From the NCBI RefSeq assembly GCF_963675165.1, contig NC_087379.1, positions 7,036,339 to 7,100,338 on the forward strand: a stretch of 64,000 nt of DNA. Reading direction: 5' to 3'. The position numbers and the translations under genes were made by a program. Source of the DNA: Halichondria panicea. Lineage: Eukaryota > Porifera > Demospongiae > Suberitida > Halichondriidae. Each line of letters begins with the position of its first letter. Position 1 is the stretch's first letter. Under the pieces are notes generated by a model. It searched no databases, was not told the origin of the DNA, and saw only the letters and a list, made by a program, of their open reading frames with translations. Of the stretch, positions 1-10,686 are shown in pieces.

Positions 1-1987
1 ATATGAACAAGTCCCTCGTCCTCAATCCTGTTGTAGCTGATGTCCAGATCACTGAGGGGAGTGTTGTGTTGGAGCAGGACTGACAGGTGGCGGGCACCAT
101 CTCGAGACAGGGAATTGCTACACACATTATAAACTCATATCAGAAGGCCAGATAAGAAAATGTCTATAAAGAAAGTATTTTTAAAAAGTGAAACTGATTT
201 TTTGCCCTGTTTCAACAGGACATAGTGGTACCCACCAGCTGATATTCAGGCAGGTGAGGGTGGTATTCTCCCTGAGCATTCTGCAGAGCCACTCCACTCC
301 AGTGTCAGTCATGGCGTGCTTGCTCAGGTGCAACTCTCTCAGTGTACTGTTCACCTGCATGGAAGAGAGGACAAATGAACGCTAAGCACATTCAGTGGTT
401 TTACAGTCTATGGTACACGGTGAACAGACTAGCTTCTTATTGAACACGGCCCGTACAAGCTAATAGTCCCAAAAATCCCCTATATGCATGTACATACTTA
501 ATATTCACTAAAACATACAATGATAATCGTATAAATTGCATAATTGCTCCACGCAAATAAGTCGTACATCATACCGTATAGCGCGAAATTTTCGAGGCAC
601 TTATATTTCGTGGATTAGCCTCTAAAAGCTATTTCGTTGCACAATGTTCGCGGAATGACTGCTTACCGGAAGCCACGCCTTTAAATCTATGCATGCTATA
701 TCAATTTTCGTGGACTTAATTTTCGTGTAGGATTCTAACCCACGAAATCCGCGAAAATTAAGCCCCTCGAAAATTTCGCGCTATACGGTACGTAGTTAAA
801 ATTGTATATTCAATGAGGTCACTTTTATACTCGCCTGTAGCATTCTACTGATGTGAATAGTGGTCTCCTCCAGTTTACTGTGTAGCAGAGGTCGTGAGAG
901 GTCAATGGAGGTTAGCGACTGGTTCCCTTGCAGCACTGTAGCCAATGCTATCACAGAGTCAGTGTCCAGGTCAGTAGCAGACAGGCTCAACTTTCGCAGG
1001 GATTTGTTTACCTGTAGCATTGACGCTAGGCTAATACCACCTCTGTGCCCAATCTTGCATCCGTCCAAAATGAGAGTAACGAGTGAATCATTGAACTGTG
1101 GTGCATGGGAATTCTTAGAAGAGGTATAATATCTACATGTACTAACCTGTAGCGCTGTTGATAATGTCTCTGCTCCTGCACACTCTATGTCATTGTAGCT
1201 CAGATTGATGGTTTGTAGAGTGGAGTTAGGTGTCTGAAAACCATGGTATTATATCAAGGTTGTTAACGATTATTGAAGTGATCTTGTGAACAATCTGTAC
1301 ATATAGTACATGTAGCTAACGTTTTTACCTTGAGGCATTCTGCCAAATAGTCAGCACTGGTGTCAGTCAGGGAATTGTAGCTCAGATCAATAGAGGTAAT
1401 TTTTGATGGCTGGCAATCTCCAACGGCTTTCATTAAAATATCTATATCCTGCGGCACAAAAAGTGATGGTACAAGCAGTCCAGCAAAAATGGTTACCTCA
1501 TCATGCAGGTGATCTTCAGAGAACGGTGGAAGATTTCCCCTCAGGACTAGTGCAGCACCATCTGTGCTGCAATAAAAGTATAGCTACATGTACCTACCAG
1601 CCTTGAAACAAAAATAACTTTATCCACATGGACACGTAACGCACCTTTGAAAGGATTGTACAAAAGGTAATCCCTATCGAGGTACCTACACCACATGGTT
1701 GCTAATTAACATAGCTAATTAGATTAACGATATGCCCGGATATAGATCACGTGCATGCTATAACAAAAAACAACATAGGGGCAGTTAATTGTCTGATGGG
1801 GTAGACCATAAGTACTCGAGTTTAACTTATTATTATAATACTAGCACTGCTCCAATGCTACTTACCTGTCTATGTCCACCAGTTGAGCAAGAATATCTGT
1901 GTATCTGTCCTTTCTCGAGTATTCAGGTGCCTGGAAAGCAAAGGATTGCCACTTCTCAGTAAGAGCAGACGCTGTCTTGACTTCCAT
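1..1987 (-). CDS. LRRC34: LRRC34-like leucine-rich repeat protein (partial, C-terminus outside window)
   Basis: Spliced minus-strand gene. Exons I read: 1866-1987 (start ATG at 1987), 1497-1566, 1329-1448, 1147-1233, 835-1095, 236-354 and 117 to 1, where it leaves the window. All joins keep the frame. The protein is a chain of ribonuclease-inhibitor type leucine-rich repeats (for example ITSIDLSYNSLTD, LQTINLSYNDIE, LSDLDISYNRIEDEG). The block SLTSIDLSRPLL followed by EETTIHISRMLQ and later LRELHLSKHAMTDTG matches the order typical of LRRC34, a nucleolar/germ-cell associated LRR protein in vertebrates. The exon ending at 835 uses a GC donor (GCGAGT). The start lies 111 bp from the divergently read mS38 gene. 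Family-level assignment is firm; LRRC34 orthology is my recognition of the block pattern. Confidence 0.68.
574..788. mobile_element. TA-flanked mariner-like MITE, in an LRRC34 intron
   Basis: Ends are inverted repeats, CCGTATAGCGCGAAATTTTC on the left and the complement on the right, with a TA dinucleotide directly outside each end (572-573 and 789-790). There is no internal ORF. The same end sequence occurs at 26975-27155 and 28283-28489, so this is a dispersed family. It sits in the intron between exons 835-1095 and 236-354. Confidence 0.75.
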
Positions 1988-2098
1988 TGTGCATTACTTT
2001 TTCTATGGTGATAAAAAGGGGGAGGGGCTCAGTAAGCATGGACACGGTGCGCGTTATTTAGAAAACGTTAACAAATAATTTTGCTGGGAAGATCAAGA
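1988..2098. promoter_or_regulatory. Shared divergent promoter region of LRRC34-like and mS38 genes
   Basis: Only 111 bp separate the two start codons, so both promoters and 5' UTRs must lie here or overlap the first exons. I see no clear TATA box at a useful distance. The function is inferred from the geometry only. Confidence 0.5.
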
Positions 2099-2524
2099 AT
2101 GGCTTTACTGAGGATTGGACTGCTCCATCAAAGATCCTCCTTGAGTATTCTACGCTATACAAGTGGACATACGTATGGGTGGTCTGACAGCCAGCCATCT
2201 TTGCAGTTACTCTCCGTGAGAATGGAACCACAGAAAATAAATTCTATGACCAACGAAACAAGCTTGTTGAATGTTCCCTCAACATTCAGTTGTTTTCGAT
2301 TAAATCATCTTTCCTTCAGAAATCTTGATCTCTCGTACGGTCTTCAAAATCCGATGGAAGAAATTTGTTTGTCTGAACTAGATTCTAATTTTCAGGCGGA
2401 GTCAAACGATGTGAGCTATTCTTGCCTCAGTGTACTAAAGCAGCGGCGAAAGAAAATGAAGAAGCACAAATACAAGAAATGGAGAAAAAGAATGAGATTC
2501 GTCAGAAAAGCACACGGAAGATAA
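2099..2524 (+). CDS. AURKAIP1: Mitochondrial small ribosomal subunit protein mS38 (AURKAIP1)
   Basis: Intronless 141-residue protein. I take the ATG at 2099; the frame is open a little upstream but has no earlier ATG. The last 30 residues contain VLKQRRKKMKKHKYKKWRKR followed by MRFVRKAHGR. This very basic motif defines the mS38/AURKAIP1 (COX24) family, a small mitoribosomal subunit protein near the decoding region. The N-terminal part is poorly conserved and rich in Arg, Leu and Ser, as expected of a mitochondrial presequence. Length is somewhat below the roughly 200 residues of vertebrate forms. It is read away from the LRRC34-like gene from a shared short promoter. Confidence 0.85.
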   Translation: MALLRIGLLHQRSSLSILRYTSGHTYGWSDSQPSLQLLSVRMEPQKINSMTNETSLLNVPSTFSCFRLNHLSFRNLDLSYGLQNPMEEICLSELDSNFQAESNDVSYSCLSVLKQRRKKMKKHKYKKWRKRMRFVRKAHGR

Positions 2525-2728
2525 AACTTATTAAATTGAATGTTTTATGAATCATAATAATGTTATGGCTTGTAAAAAATGTTTTGTTCGCCAAGTTTGG
2601 CACAATAATGTTTAAAACATAATGATCAGGGCTCGATAGAGTAGCATAGAAAAGAAGTAACATCAACCATCAAGAACTTAGGGAAAAAAAAAAAACATCC
2701 TTGGGATTATCAACTTGGAAAAAAAACA
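2525..2728. other. Gap between mS38 and the tRNA gene
   Basis: This holds the mS38 3' UTR and a run of A around 2683-2694. I see no gene or recognisable repeat. Confidence 0.5.
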
Positions 2729-2802
2729 CATCCCAGGTGGGACTCGAACCCACAACCTTTGAATTAGAAGTCCAATGCGCTAATCCATTGCGCCACTGGG
2801 AC
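2729..2802 (-). tRNA. tRNA-Arg (anticodon UCU)
   Basis: The minus strand folds as a complete 74-nt cloverleaf. The acceptor stem GTCCCAG/CTGGGAT closes with G-U as its first pair and has discriminator G. The D arm is GCGC-loop-GCGC. The anticodon stem TTGGA/TTCAA carries loop CTTCTAA, so the anticodon is TCT. The T arm is GTGGG TTCGAGT CCCAC. There is no intron. The internal promoter boxes (GTGGCGCAATGG and GGTTCGAGTCC types) are present. The layout and anticodon match eukaryotic nuclear tRNA-Arg(UCU). Confidence 0.95.
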
Positions 2803-3280
2803 GGTTATGAACTTGGTTCAGTATTTCTTTTATTTATCAGAAAAATTGCTTTTACACAACATTACATCACCAGTAAAGGAATTTTCTGCGCATGTCCATA
2901 TTGCACAACCACGCTGCCTACTCTCACTGACCCCCACCAGATTGGCTGACAACTGACTGAAAAGCTCACCTTATCAAGAAAGCAATACATTGACGAGGTA
3001 ATGTATAGCTTCAATGGAAGATCTACGTATGCACCAACTAGTAGTGGTCCAACTAGAGTGTAGGGTAGCTTGAGCTACGTACCACCCCTGTCATAAAGTT
3101 CTAGGTGTGGTCTGTTTGCCCTATTTTTTAAGGATGGTATATATATATATGGGGAAAAGTGGTTGAGCTCTGTAGTCTATAAAACATACTATATTGCGGT
3201 GTCCCGTACCGTAAGTATTGCATCATTCCGTTTAGTATTGATAAAAAATTATTATCTTGCTGGCCGGCCGTACAGGTGAA
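2803..3280. promoter_or_regulatory. Upstream region of eIF5A
   Basis: This 478-bp stretch precedes the eIF5A start. It has a short TA run (TATATATATATAT near 3137-3149) that could serve as a TATA-like element, and a GGCCGGCCG stretch about 20 bp before the ATG. I see no coding region. The promoter role is inferred from position. Confidence 0.35.
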
Positions 3281-3849
3281 ATGGCGGATGGGGGTGATGA
3301 TACTTTCCAAGCAACTGATTCTGGATCTTCAAACACCTACCCCATGCAGTGCTCAACGCTGCGTAAGGGTGGGTTTGTTGTGATCAAGGGTCAGCCTTGT
3401 AAGATTGTCGAAATGTCTACTTCCAAGACGGGAAAACATGGCCACGCTAAAGTGCACATGGTGGCTCTCAACATATTTAACCAGAAAAAGTTAGAGGAGC
3501 TGTGTCCTTCCACCCACAATATGGACGTTCCCCACGTGAAACGTTCCGACTACCAGGTAATAATTATATAATGCTTAATGCTAACGTTTGATCAAATTAT
3601 GTGTGTCAATTTCCGTATTAATAGGCAATTTGCTTATTTTGTTAATCTCTGCAGCTTGTGGACATTGACGACGGTTACCTCTCTCTCATGGAAGACGATG
3701 GCACACAAAGGAGTGACATCAAATTACCTGATAGTGATCTTGGAAAAGAGATTCAGACGAAATTTGAAGCCGATGAGCAATTTATGGTCACTATTCTTGG
3801 TGCCATGGGGAAGGAACAGGCTATTGCTGTTAAGGCATTGACAAAGTGA
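3281..3849 (+). CDS. EIF5A: Eukaryotic translation initiation factor 5A
   Basis: Two exons, 3281-3556 and 3655-3849, with a 98-bp GT-AG intron, give 156 residues, the usual family size. The N-terminal SH3-like barrel contains the hypusination loop [11 protein letters not shown], with the modified lysine at residue 52. The C-terminal OB-fold begins with the second exon ([16 protein letters not shown]) and ends [12 protein letters not shown]. eIF5A binds the ribosome E site, relieves stalls at proline-rich and similar sequences and assists termination. Deoxyhypusine synthase and hydroxylase are needed to activate it. An AATAAA signal at 4114-4119 fits the 3' end of this transcript. Its 3' end converges on that of the PRXL2B-like gene. 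Confidence 0.97.
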
Positions 3850-4315
3850 ACTGGATTAGGGCTGTTGTTAGTCTATACCACCCGTTTATTATTAGTATGA
3901 TGCATTTGTATTTTGATGTTACTTGTCTGCAATTGACTGAAATCAATGTTACATTGTAGGATAGTTTCATCATGGTTTTCTTGTCGAGAGATTTTTGATT
4001 GAATTATACCGTAAGAATCATTATTTTGTCGTAATTATGGTGTTAGAATTACGGAGTCCTTATACAACATGTATCAGTTAATTGTTAATCAACTATCAGT
4101 CTGTGAAGAATTTAATAAAACAAGACAGCAGTTCTTATTTGTAAGTAATGAGTGATAAAAACTTCAAGAACGACTCACTTCCATTTATAGGAATTAGTGG
4201 GCGGCCATCATTAGTCACACAAAACAAACTTTAAAATGCAAAAAAAAAATTATACTAAACGATATTGTAAGCATACATTTGTAATCACACAAGATTTGAG
4301 GAAGTTTTTTTGTTG
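3850..4315. other. Convergent 3' UTRs of eIF5A (+) and PRXL2B-like (-)
   Basis: No ORF of interest. It contains the plus-strand AATAAA at 4114-4119 and, on the minus strand, the SECIS-like element at about 4155-4222. The two transcripts probably overlap tail to tail. Confidence 0.5.
4155..4222 (-). promoter_or_regulatory. Candidate SECIS element in the 3' UTR of the PRXL2B-like gene
   Basis: About 105 nt after the stop codon, the minus strand reads ATGA (4208-4211), then 12 nt, then AA, then TTCC-loop-GGAA as a small apical helix, then GTGAGTCG and TTGAA near 4162-4167. The ATGA to AA spacing of 12 nt, the AA in an apical bulge below a mini-helix (type 2 layout) and the GTGA/TCAC pairing below the core agree with the eukaryotic SECIS pattern. 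Helix 2 has several G-U pairs and mismatches, so the fold is imperfect. It is supported mainly by the in-frame TGA in this gene. Confidence 0.42.
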
Positions 4316-5420
4316 CTATTCTGTAGCTTGAACATCCTTAGCCGTGGCTTCTTTGTCCACTGGTGTGCCGGGACTATACATATTATGTAGTGTGTGTGAA
4401 AAAAAAAATTAATTATAATACGCAACGCCAACAACATAATAATAGCAACACACGCGTAGATGTACAACCACCAATGCAAGCCAGGCAGCATAATTTACAT
4501 GCTAATTTCTAACAAGTGCTATACTGTTATAGCTCACCTAGTAACTTCAGTGAGGCTGAGGGCGTTGAGGATAGCCTCGTTAGCAACATGATCACCGATG
4601 TCATTCTCGTGGTGATCGAGGAGCACCTGTTCACCACCTTTGGCAACGATGAGAGTGCCTCCATTTTGAAGGCCGTCACCAGAAAGGTTACCCTGGATAC
4701 TCTGTGCTTTCGCAGCAGATATAGCAGATCGAGTGATCTTTGTGAAGAGGGCCACCCAAATACTCAAAAAGTTGTAGCGCTTGTAGCCCAAGTCCTGATA
4801 CGTTTTCTTTCCCTTGTCAACAAAAACATCTGTGTGAGATAAAAACGGTAGGGGAGAGCAAAATAGTGTGAGGTGTGTGTGTGTGTGTGTGTGGGTGCGT
4901 ACGTACGTGTGTGTGTGTGTGTGTACTGATATGGAAGCTTGCCCCATGCAATACTTAGCAAAGATAATTTATTACTCCTGGTTACAGTTATCAAAACAAG
5001 CAACTGTTTTTACACACCATAAACACAAACATGTGAAGCCGCCACTGTAAAACATACCTCCTCCCTCAAAGAAATTCAACTCCACAAACTCTTCTGCCCC
5101 AAATTCTTCCAACCCAATTACCACCAAATCCACCCCATTAGCATCCATTGTCGGCCTGAGGGCATTCAGGTTCCTAGCCCCCAGCCGACACATTACTCAT
5201 CCAAACCGGCGCATGAAGTGGAGCACGACCGGCTTCTCTGTCCACAACGACTCCAGTGAAATAGACTGTAAAAAAAACAGCAGTATATAGTATATAGTAC
5301 GTGTCTCAGAGTTAATTAAATGTATAAACTAACTTCTTTCGTCTTCACATTGAGGAGCATGTTCTTAGAAATCTTAGGCAGAATGCCAGCATCAATCGCA
5401 GGCTCACTTGCTGTAGCCAT
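4316..5420 (-). CDS. PRXL2B: PRXL2B-like (prostamide/prostaglandin F synthase family) thioredoxin-fold protein, probable selenoprotein
   Basis: Four exons: 5334-5420 (ATG at 5420), 5058-5265, 4538-4829 and 4316-4373, giving 214 codons before TAG. All phases match. Residues downstream of the active site match PRXL2B closely (DLGYKRYNFLS, IQGNLSGDGLQNGGTL, VAKGGEQVLL). In exon 2 the frame runs through one TGA at 5197-5199, in the context RRFG-TGA-VMCRLG. There the family has the first Cys of CxxC, so TGA most likely encodes selenocysteine (UxxC). The rest of the exon and both later exons remain in frame and conserved, which argues against a dead gene. The known family activity is thiol-dependent reduction of prostaglandin H2 or its ethanolamide; I do not claim that substrate in this animal. 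Confidence 0.85.
4868..4925. repeat. (GT)n microsatellite in a PRXL2B intron
   Basis: Alternating GT with a small CGTACGTAC interruption, in the intron between exons 5058-5265 and 4538-4829. Confidence 0.9.
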
Positions 5421-6740
<1,320 letters not shown>

Positions 6741-6988
6741 AGCTAACCATGCAGAAATAATATTCAACATTATAATAATTATACATGCTTGTAGCTCTAG
6801 TCTGTGAGTATAATTATTTGTGATACATGATGTGTGTAATAATTATAATTATGTGTGTTCCCTAGCTTCTGATTTTTATACGTTTAACTTCCAATCTGAG
6901 ATAATTTATCATGACTGTGCAAAATAAAGCAATAATTATAGACTGAAGTATGTAACTTGTATAGCAGCTACCTATACACAGTACTAAG
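6741..6988. other. Convergent 3' ends of LZIC and MYBBP1A
   Basis: AT-rich 3' UTR sequence with repeated TAATTATAATTAT motifs. AATAAA is present on the plus strand near 6923. No gene seen. Confidence 0.5.
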
Positions 6989-9900
6989 TCATTTTTTGTG
7001 TTTTGTTCTTTTTCTCTTCTTGGATTTGCTGGTGAGCGCATCAATGGCTTCCAGATCTTCAGTAGACAGTTTATCAAAGGGGCTTTCCCCGCCGCCCACA
7101 TGTCCTCTCAGCACGGCCAGCATCTCGTACATCTGGGTCTGTAGCACGAGAGAATGGTGGAACATAATAATTAGTGAAATCACTTTTTTTATGAAGAACA
7201 CAGCATTTCCCAGATACATAATTATAATATAATAAAAAAAATAAAAAAAATGCACACACGTAAAAAGCTACGGGTACAACACACACAACGTATTGAACTG
7301 ACTGCATACACATACAGCATCTATTGGCTAGGGGCGTACATGTACTGTCAGTGCTGTTTTGGTTTAGCTCAAAGATATTATTATTGAGCTTTCAAGTACG
7401 TACAATATTGTATGATTATACTAGACACCAGCCGTACCTTCCTGAAGTAGTTGGCTGAGAGTGGCAAAAGTTCTATGAGCTTGGGAGCGAGGTGAACACC
7501 GAGACTCTGTACAGGAGGTTGAGTGTACACATGTGCTGCATGCATACACTCACAGCTGCACACTTACCGGGTACCTCTCAATATAGGTGGAGAAAAACAC
7601 TGGATTGATATTGGAGTTCCTATAAAAAAACAGTCAAAAATGTGGGCAGGCTCAAAAATTAAGCTTAGGGGAGGAGCTATACTGTGTTATATTTATGCTA
7701 CTGCTGTATACTTGCTTATAGTCTAAACGGGTCATAGGTCAGACTCACTTCTTGGTGACAAAGTCCGAGAGTGCACTAGCCAACCAGTCGGTCACCTGAT
7801 CCACATTCAGGTCACCATGCTCTAGTGACTGTGGCTCCTGCTCGACCTTCTTCCTCTTCCGTCCCGAGCGAGTGGTGAGTGGTGAGATGGCAGGGAGAGG
7901 GAGACTCGTAGCATTGCCACGGAGCACTCGTATGAGGAGGAGAAAGCTTTGTGTGAGGAGTGGGGCTGTGAGGGCGTTCGCTGTGTGGAGTGTATGTGGG
8001 GGTGGGAAGATTGAGACCAATTGTAACGATTCTTAGCTGTGTGGGTGTCAGCCGTACAAGGTTAAAATAGTTTAAAATTTTGTTTTAAATGCATAATTAA
8101 ATTTCTAATTACCTTTATTCAGGTGGTCCACCAGCTGGTGAAGATTGTCATGGATGCGCTTCAAGTCAATGTTTGTCTTAGGGTACTGCAAGTGAAAACG
8201 ATACATGTATATAAACTAACTCCAGGCAACATCACATGATCACTAACCTCCTTCATGTGACACAGCCTGTTCTTGAAGATCCCTTTAGCCTTATCAACGA
8301 GTGGGGCATGGTCTTTCTTACTCTGAGCGCCTTGGATCACCTCGTACAGGGGGACCACCACTTCCTGTGTTAAAGGAAGCTATTTATAATCACAGCTATC
8401 AAAAATATAATATCTCAAGCTCACCAGCACAAGAGGGTTGGTTGTCTCCTTGCGGATAAATGCCTCCACTAAACCGAGTACCCTCAACTTAAAATGAACG
8501 ACAGATTTCTCTTCGTCTATATAGTGGAAAAGAGGATATAAGGACAAATCATGTTACATTTTTCACTTGATCTCACCTTTCTTTGCCTTCTTCTGATGCT
8601 TGAGTGCGAACCTTGTCCTGAATACTTCAGCCAGGTCGTTGTCAATGGCTGCCATGACATCATCATCCACAGAGCCCCCACTCTACATACACATTATTAT
8701 AAAGTACAAATGACCAACAGGTTCAACAGGTTCAACTATTGCACCATTACACATACTTATGACATCATCATACACTAGCTTCCACCACTCTCTACACAGT
8801 TTAAGGACAAAGTTGACCACAACAGATTTTAGATAGCCACACCAAAGTACTGTATGTTCTAAGGAATGTATGCTGTCATAAAAACTATTACTGGACTCAC
8901 CTCGACGTCACTATCCATACCAGCTGCTCCGAGCGCCTTCCGTATATCAGCTCTGAACAGCGGGTCCACCACCTCATCACCGCCCACACTAGAGTCCTCA
9001 CCACTGTCACTAGCCTCACCATCATCACCACTGTCACCAGCATCACTACCGTCACCAGCATCACTGCCGTCATCACCAGAGTCACTCCCCTCCTCTCCGT
9101 CCACCTCCATGATGTCATCTTTGGATTGCTTTGGCTCCAGCACCTCTAGGATGAGCTTGAGTGAGTCTGTAGTCACGCAGTGGGTCAGCTGTTTGAACAC
9201 CTGCAAGGAAGCGGCCCTACATGCACTAGTATGGTCTCCTGGGTTTAATTGTGTATTGAGTGGGCATGTGAGAACTACTACACAATAACAAAGCGTGGTA
9301 CTAATAATCATGTTTGGCCCCCCTCTATAAACCACAGTCCTTTCAGCAAAGAATGTCTATAAGGATATCACTCATAATTTATACCTAAACTAAATAGCCT
9401 ATCACACACCCACCCACCCACACCACACACCCACACCACACACACATACACACACCTGCTCCACAACATTCCTCCATAGCTGTGATGAGTGAGAGAGCAG
9501 TCCGAGTAAGACATCAGTGAGCACGGCCATCCAACCAGGACCTTTGACTTTCTTAGGAGTCCTTCTCTTAACCAGCGACTGGCTCATCTCATTGAAGCAA
9601 ATGCTCAACTCCTGCATGTTCAATAGGGCTATATAAGTGGCTGTTTTTTTTTTCTAAATCAGGTGTGTTTTGGGAGCTAACTTTGAAGGGCCATAACTTG
9701 GATTGAGAATGTCCGATTTCAAAAATGTATATTTAGTAGCTTTTCGATATTGCTACTGTAACAATAATAATGTAAAAATCCTGAATGCTCAGTTTTATAA
9801 GAAGCTGTCTTCCATTACCACACAAACATTAGTCACTGACCTGCACAGTTTTACTCATTGAATCTCTCTCCTCTGTTGAAGTGAGTAACTGTAAACCAGT

Positions 9901-10619
9901 GGCAGAGAATAACAATAGGAAGGCCCTCTCCTCAGGAGTCAAACTCTCCTGCAATGGGGGGAGGGGGAGGTCAATACAGGTGGACTGAGACGTGAAACAA
10001 CGCGTAGCTGTACAAACCTTGCTTGTAAGAGAGGCAACGTGTTCGATTGAAGTAGCCCACGCTTCAAGAACCTGGGGGTAAAAACCAATAATGGCAGCAC
10101 ACACAAAGATACACACACACACTCACATCTTCTGCTAGCTCCTCTACCAGACACAATCCATCATTTGTCAACTCATCAACGTACTTAACCAGAGCAGACA
10201 GAAAGTAGCCACCATCTTCCATCACTCCAGGGATACCAGTAGTCCATCGTTTTTGACCCTGTTCCTCGGTAGCGGCCATTTTGTCTTCAGCAACAGAATC
10301 GGAGGAATTTTCGCTATTCGAGAGAGGAGTTTTTGTGAGGGCCAAGCTACTGAGGTCGGATATAGCGCTGGCCAGACGCTGAGAGAGAGTTTGACGTATG
10401 GAGCTTGAGAAGGGAACATCAGGAGAACACTTCAGTAGCTCCTGTGGTAGGGGCTTCTTCGAGGAAGGAGGAAGTTGAAACAGTGAGAACAGGAGCAGGG
10501 TTTTGGTGGCTTTCAGAATCCATGTAGAATGCCGGGGCAGTTTACGCTGTCTGAGAATGAGTAGGATCTCGTCCACGGCCCACAGCTGTACCGAGTGAGT
10601 GTCAGCACCAACACCATTG

Positions 10620-10686
<67 letters not shown>

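Noticed and set aside
4868-4947. His/Thr-rich ORFs over CA/GT repeats (also at 10621, 23651 and 46994)
   Set aside because: They are translations of microsatellites.
5171-5199. Short intron removing the TGA in PRXL2B
   Set aside because: The GT after TGA and the next AG would make an intron of only about 23 bases and would delete the conserved second Cys region.
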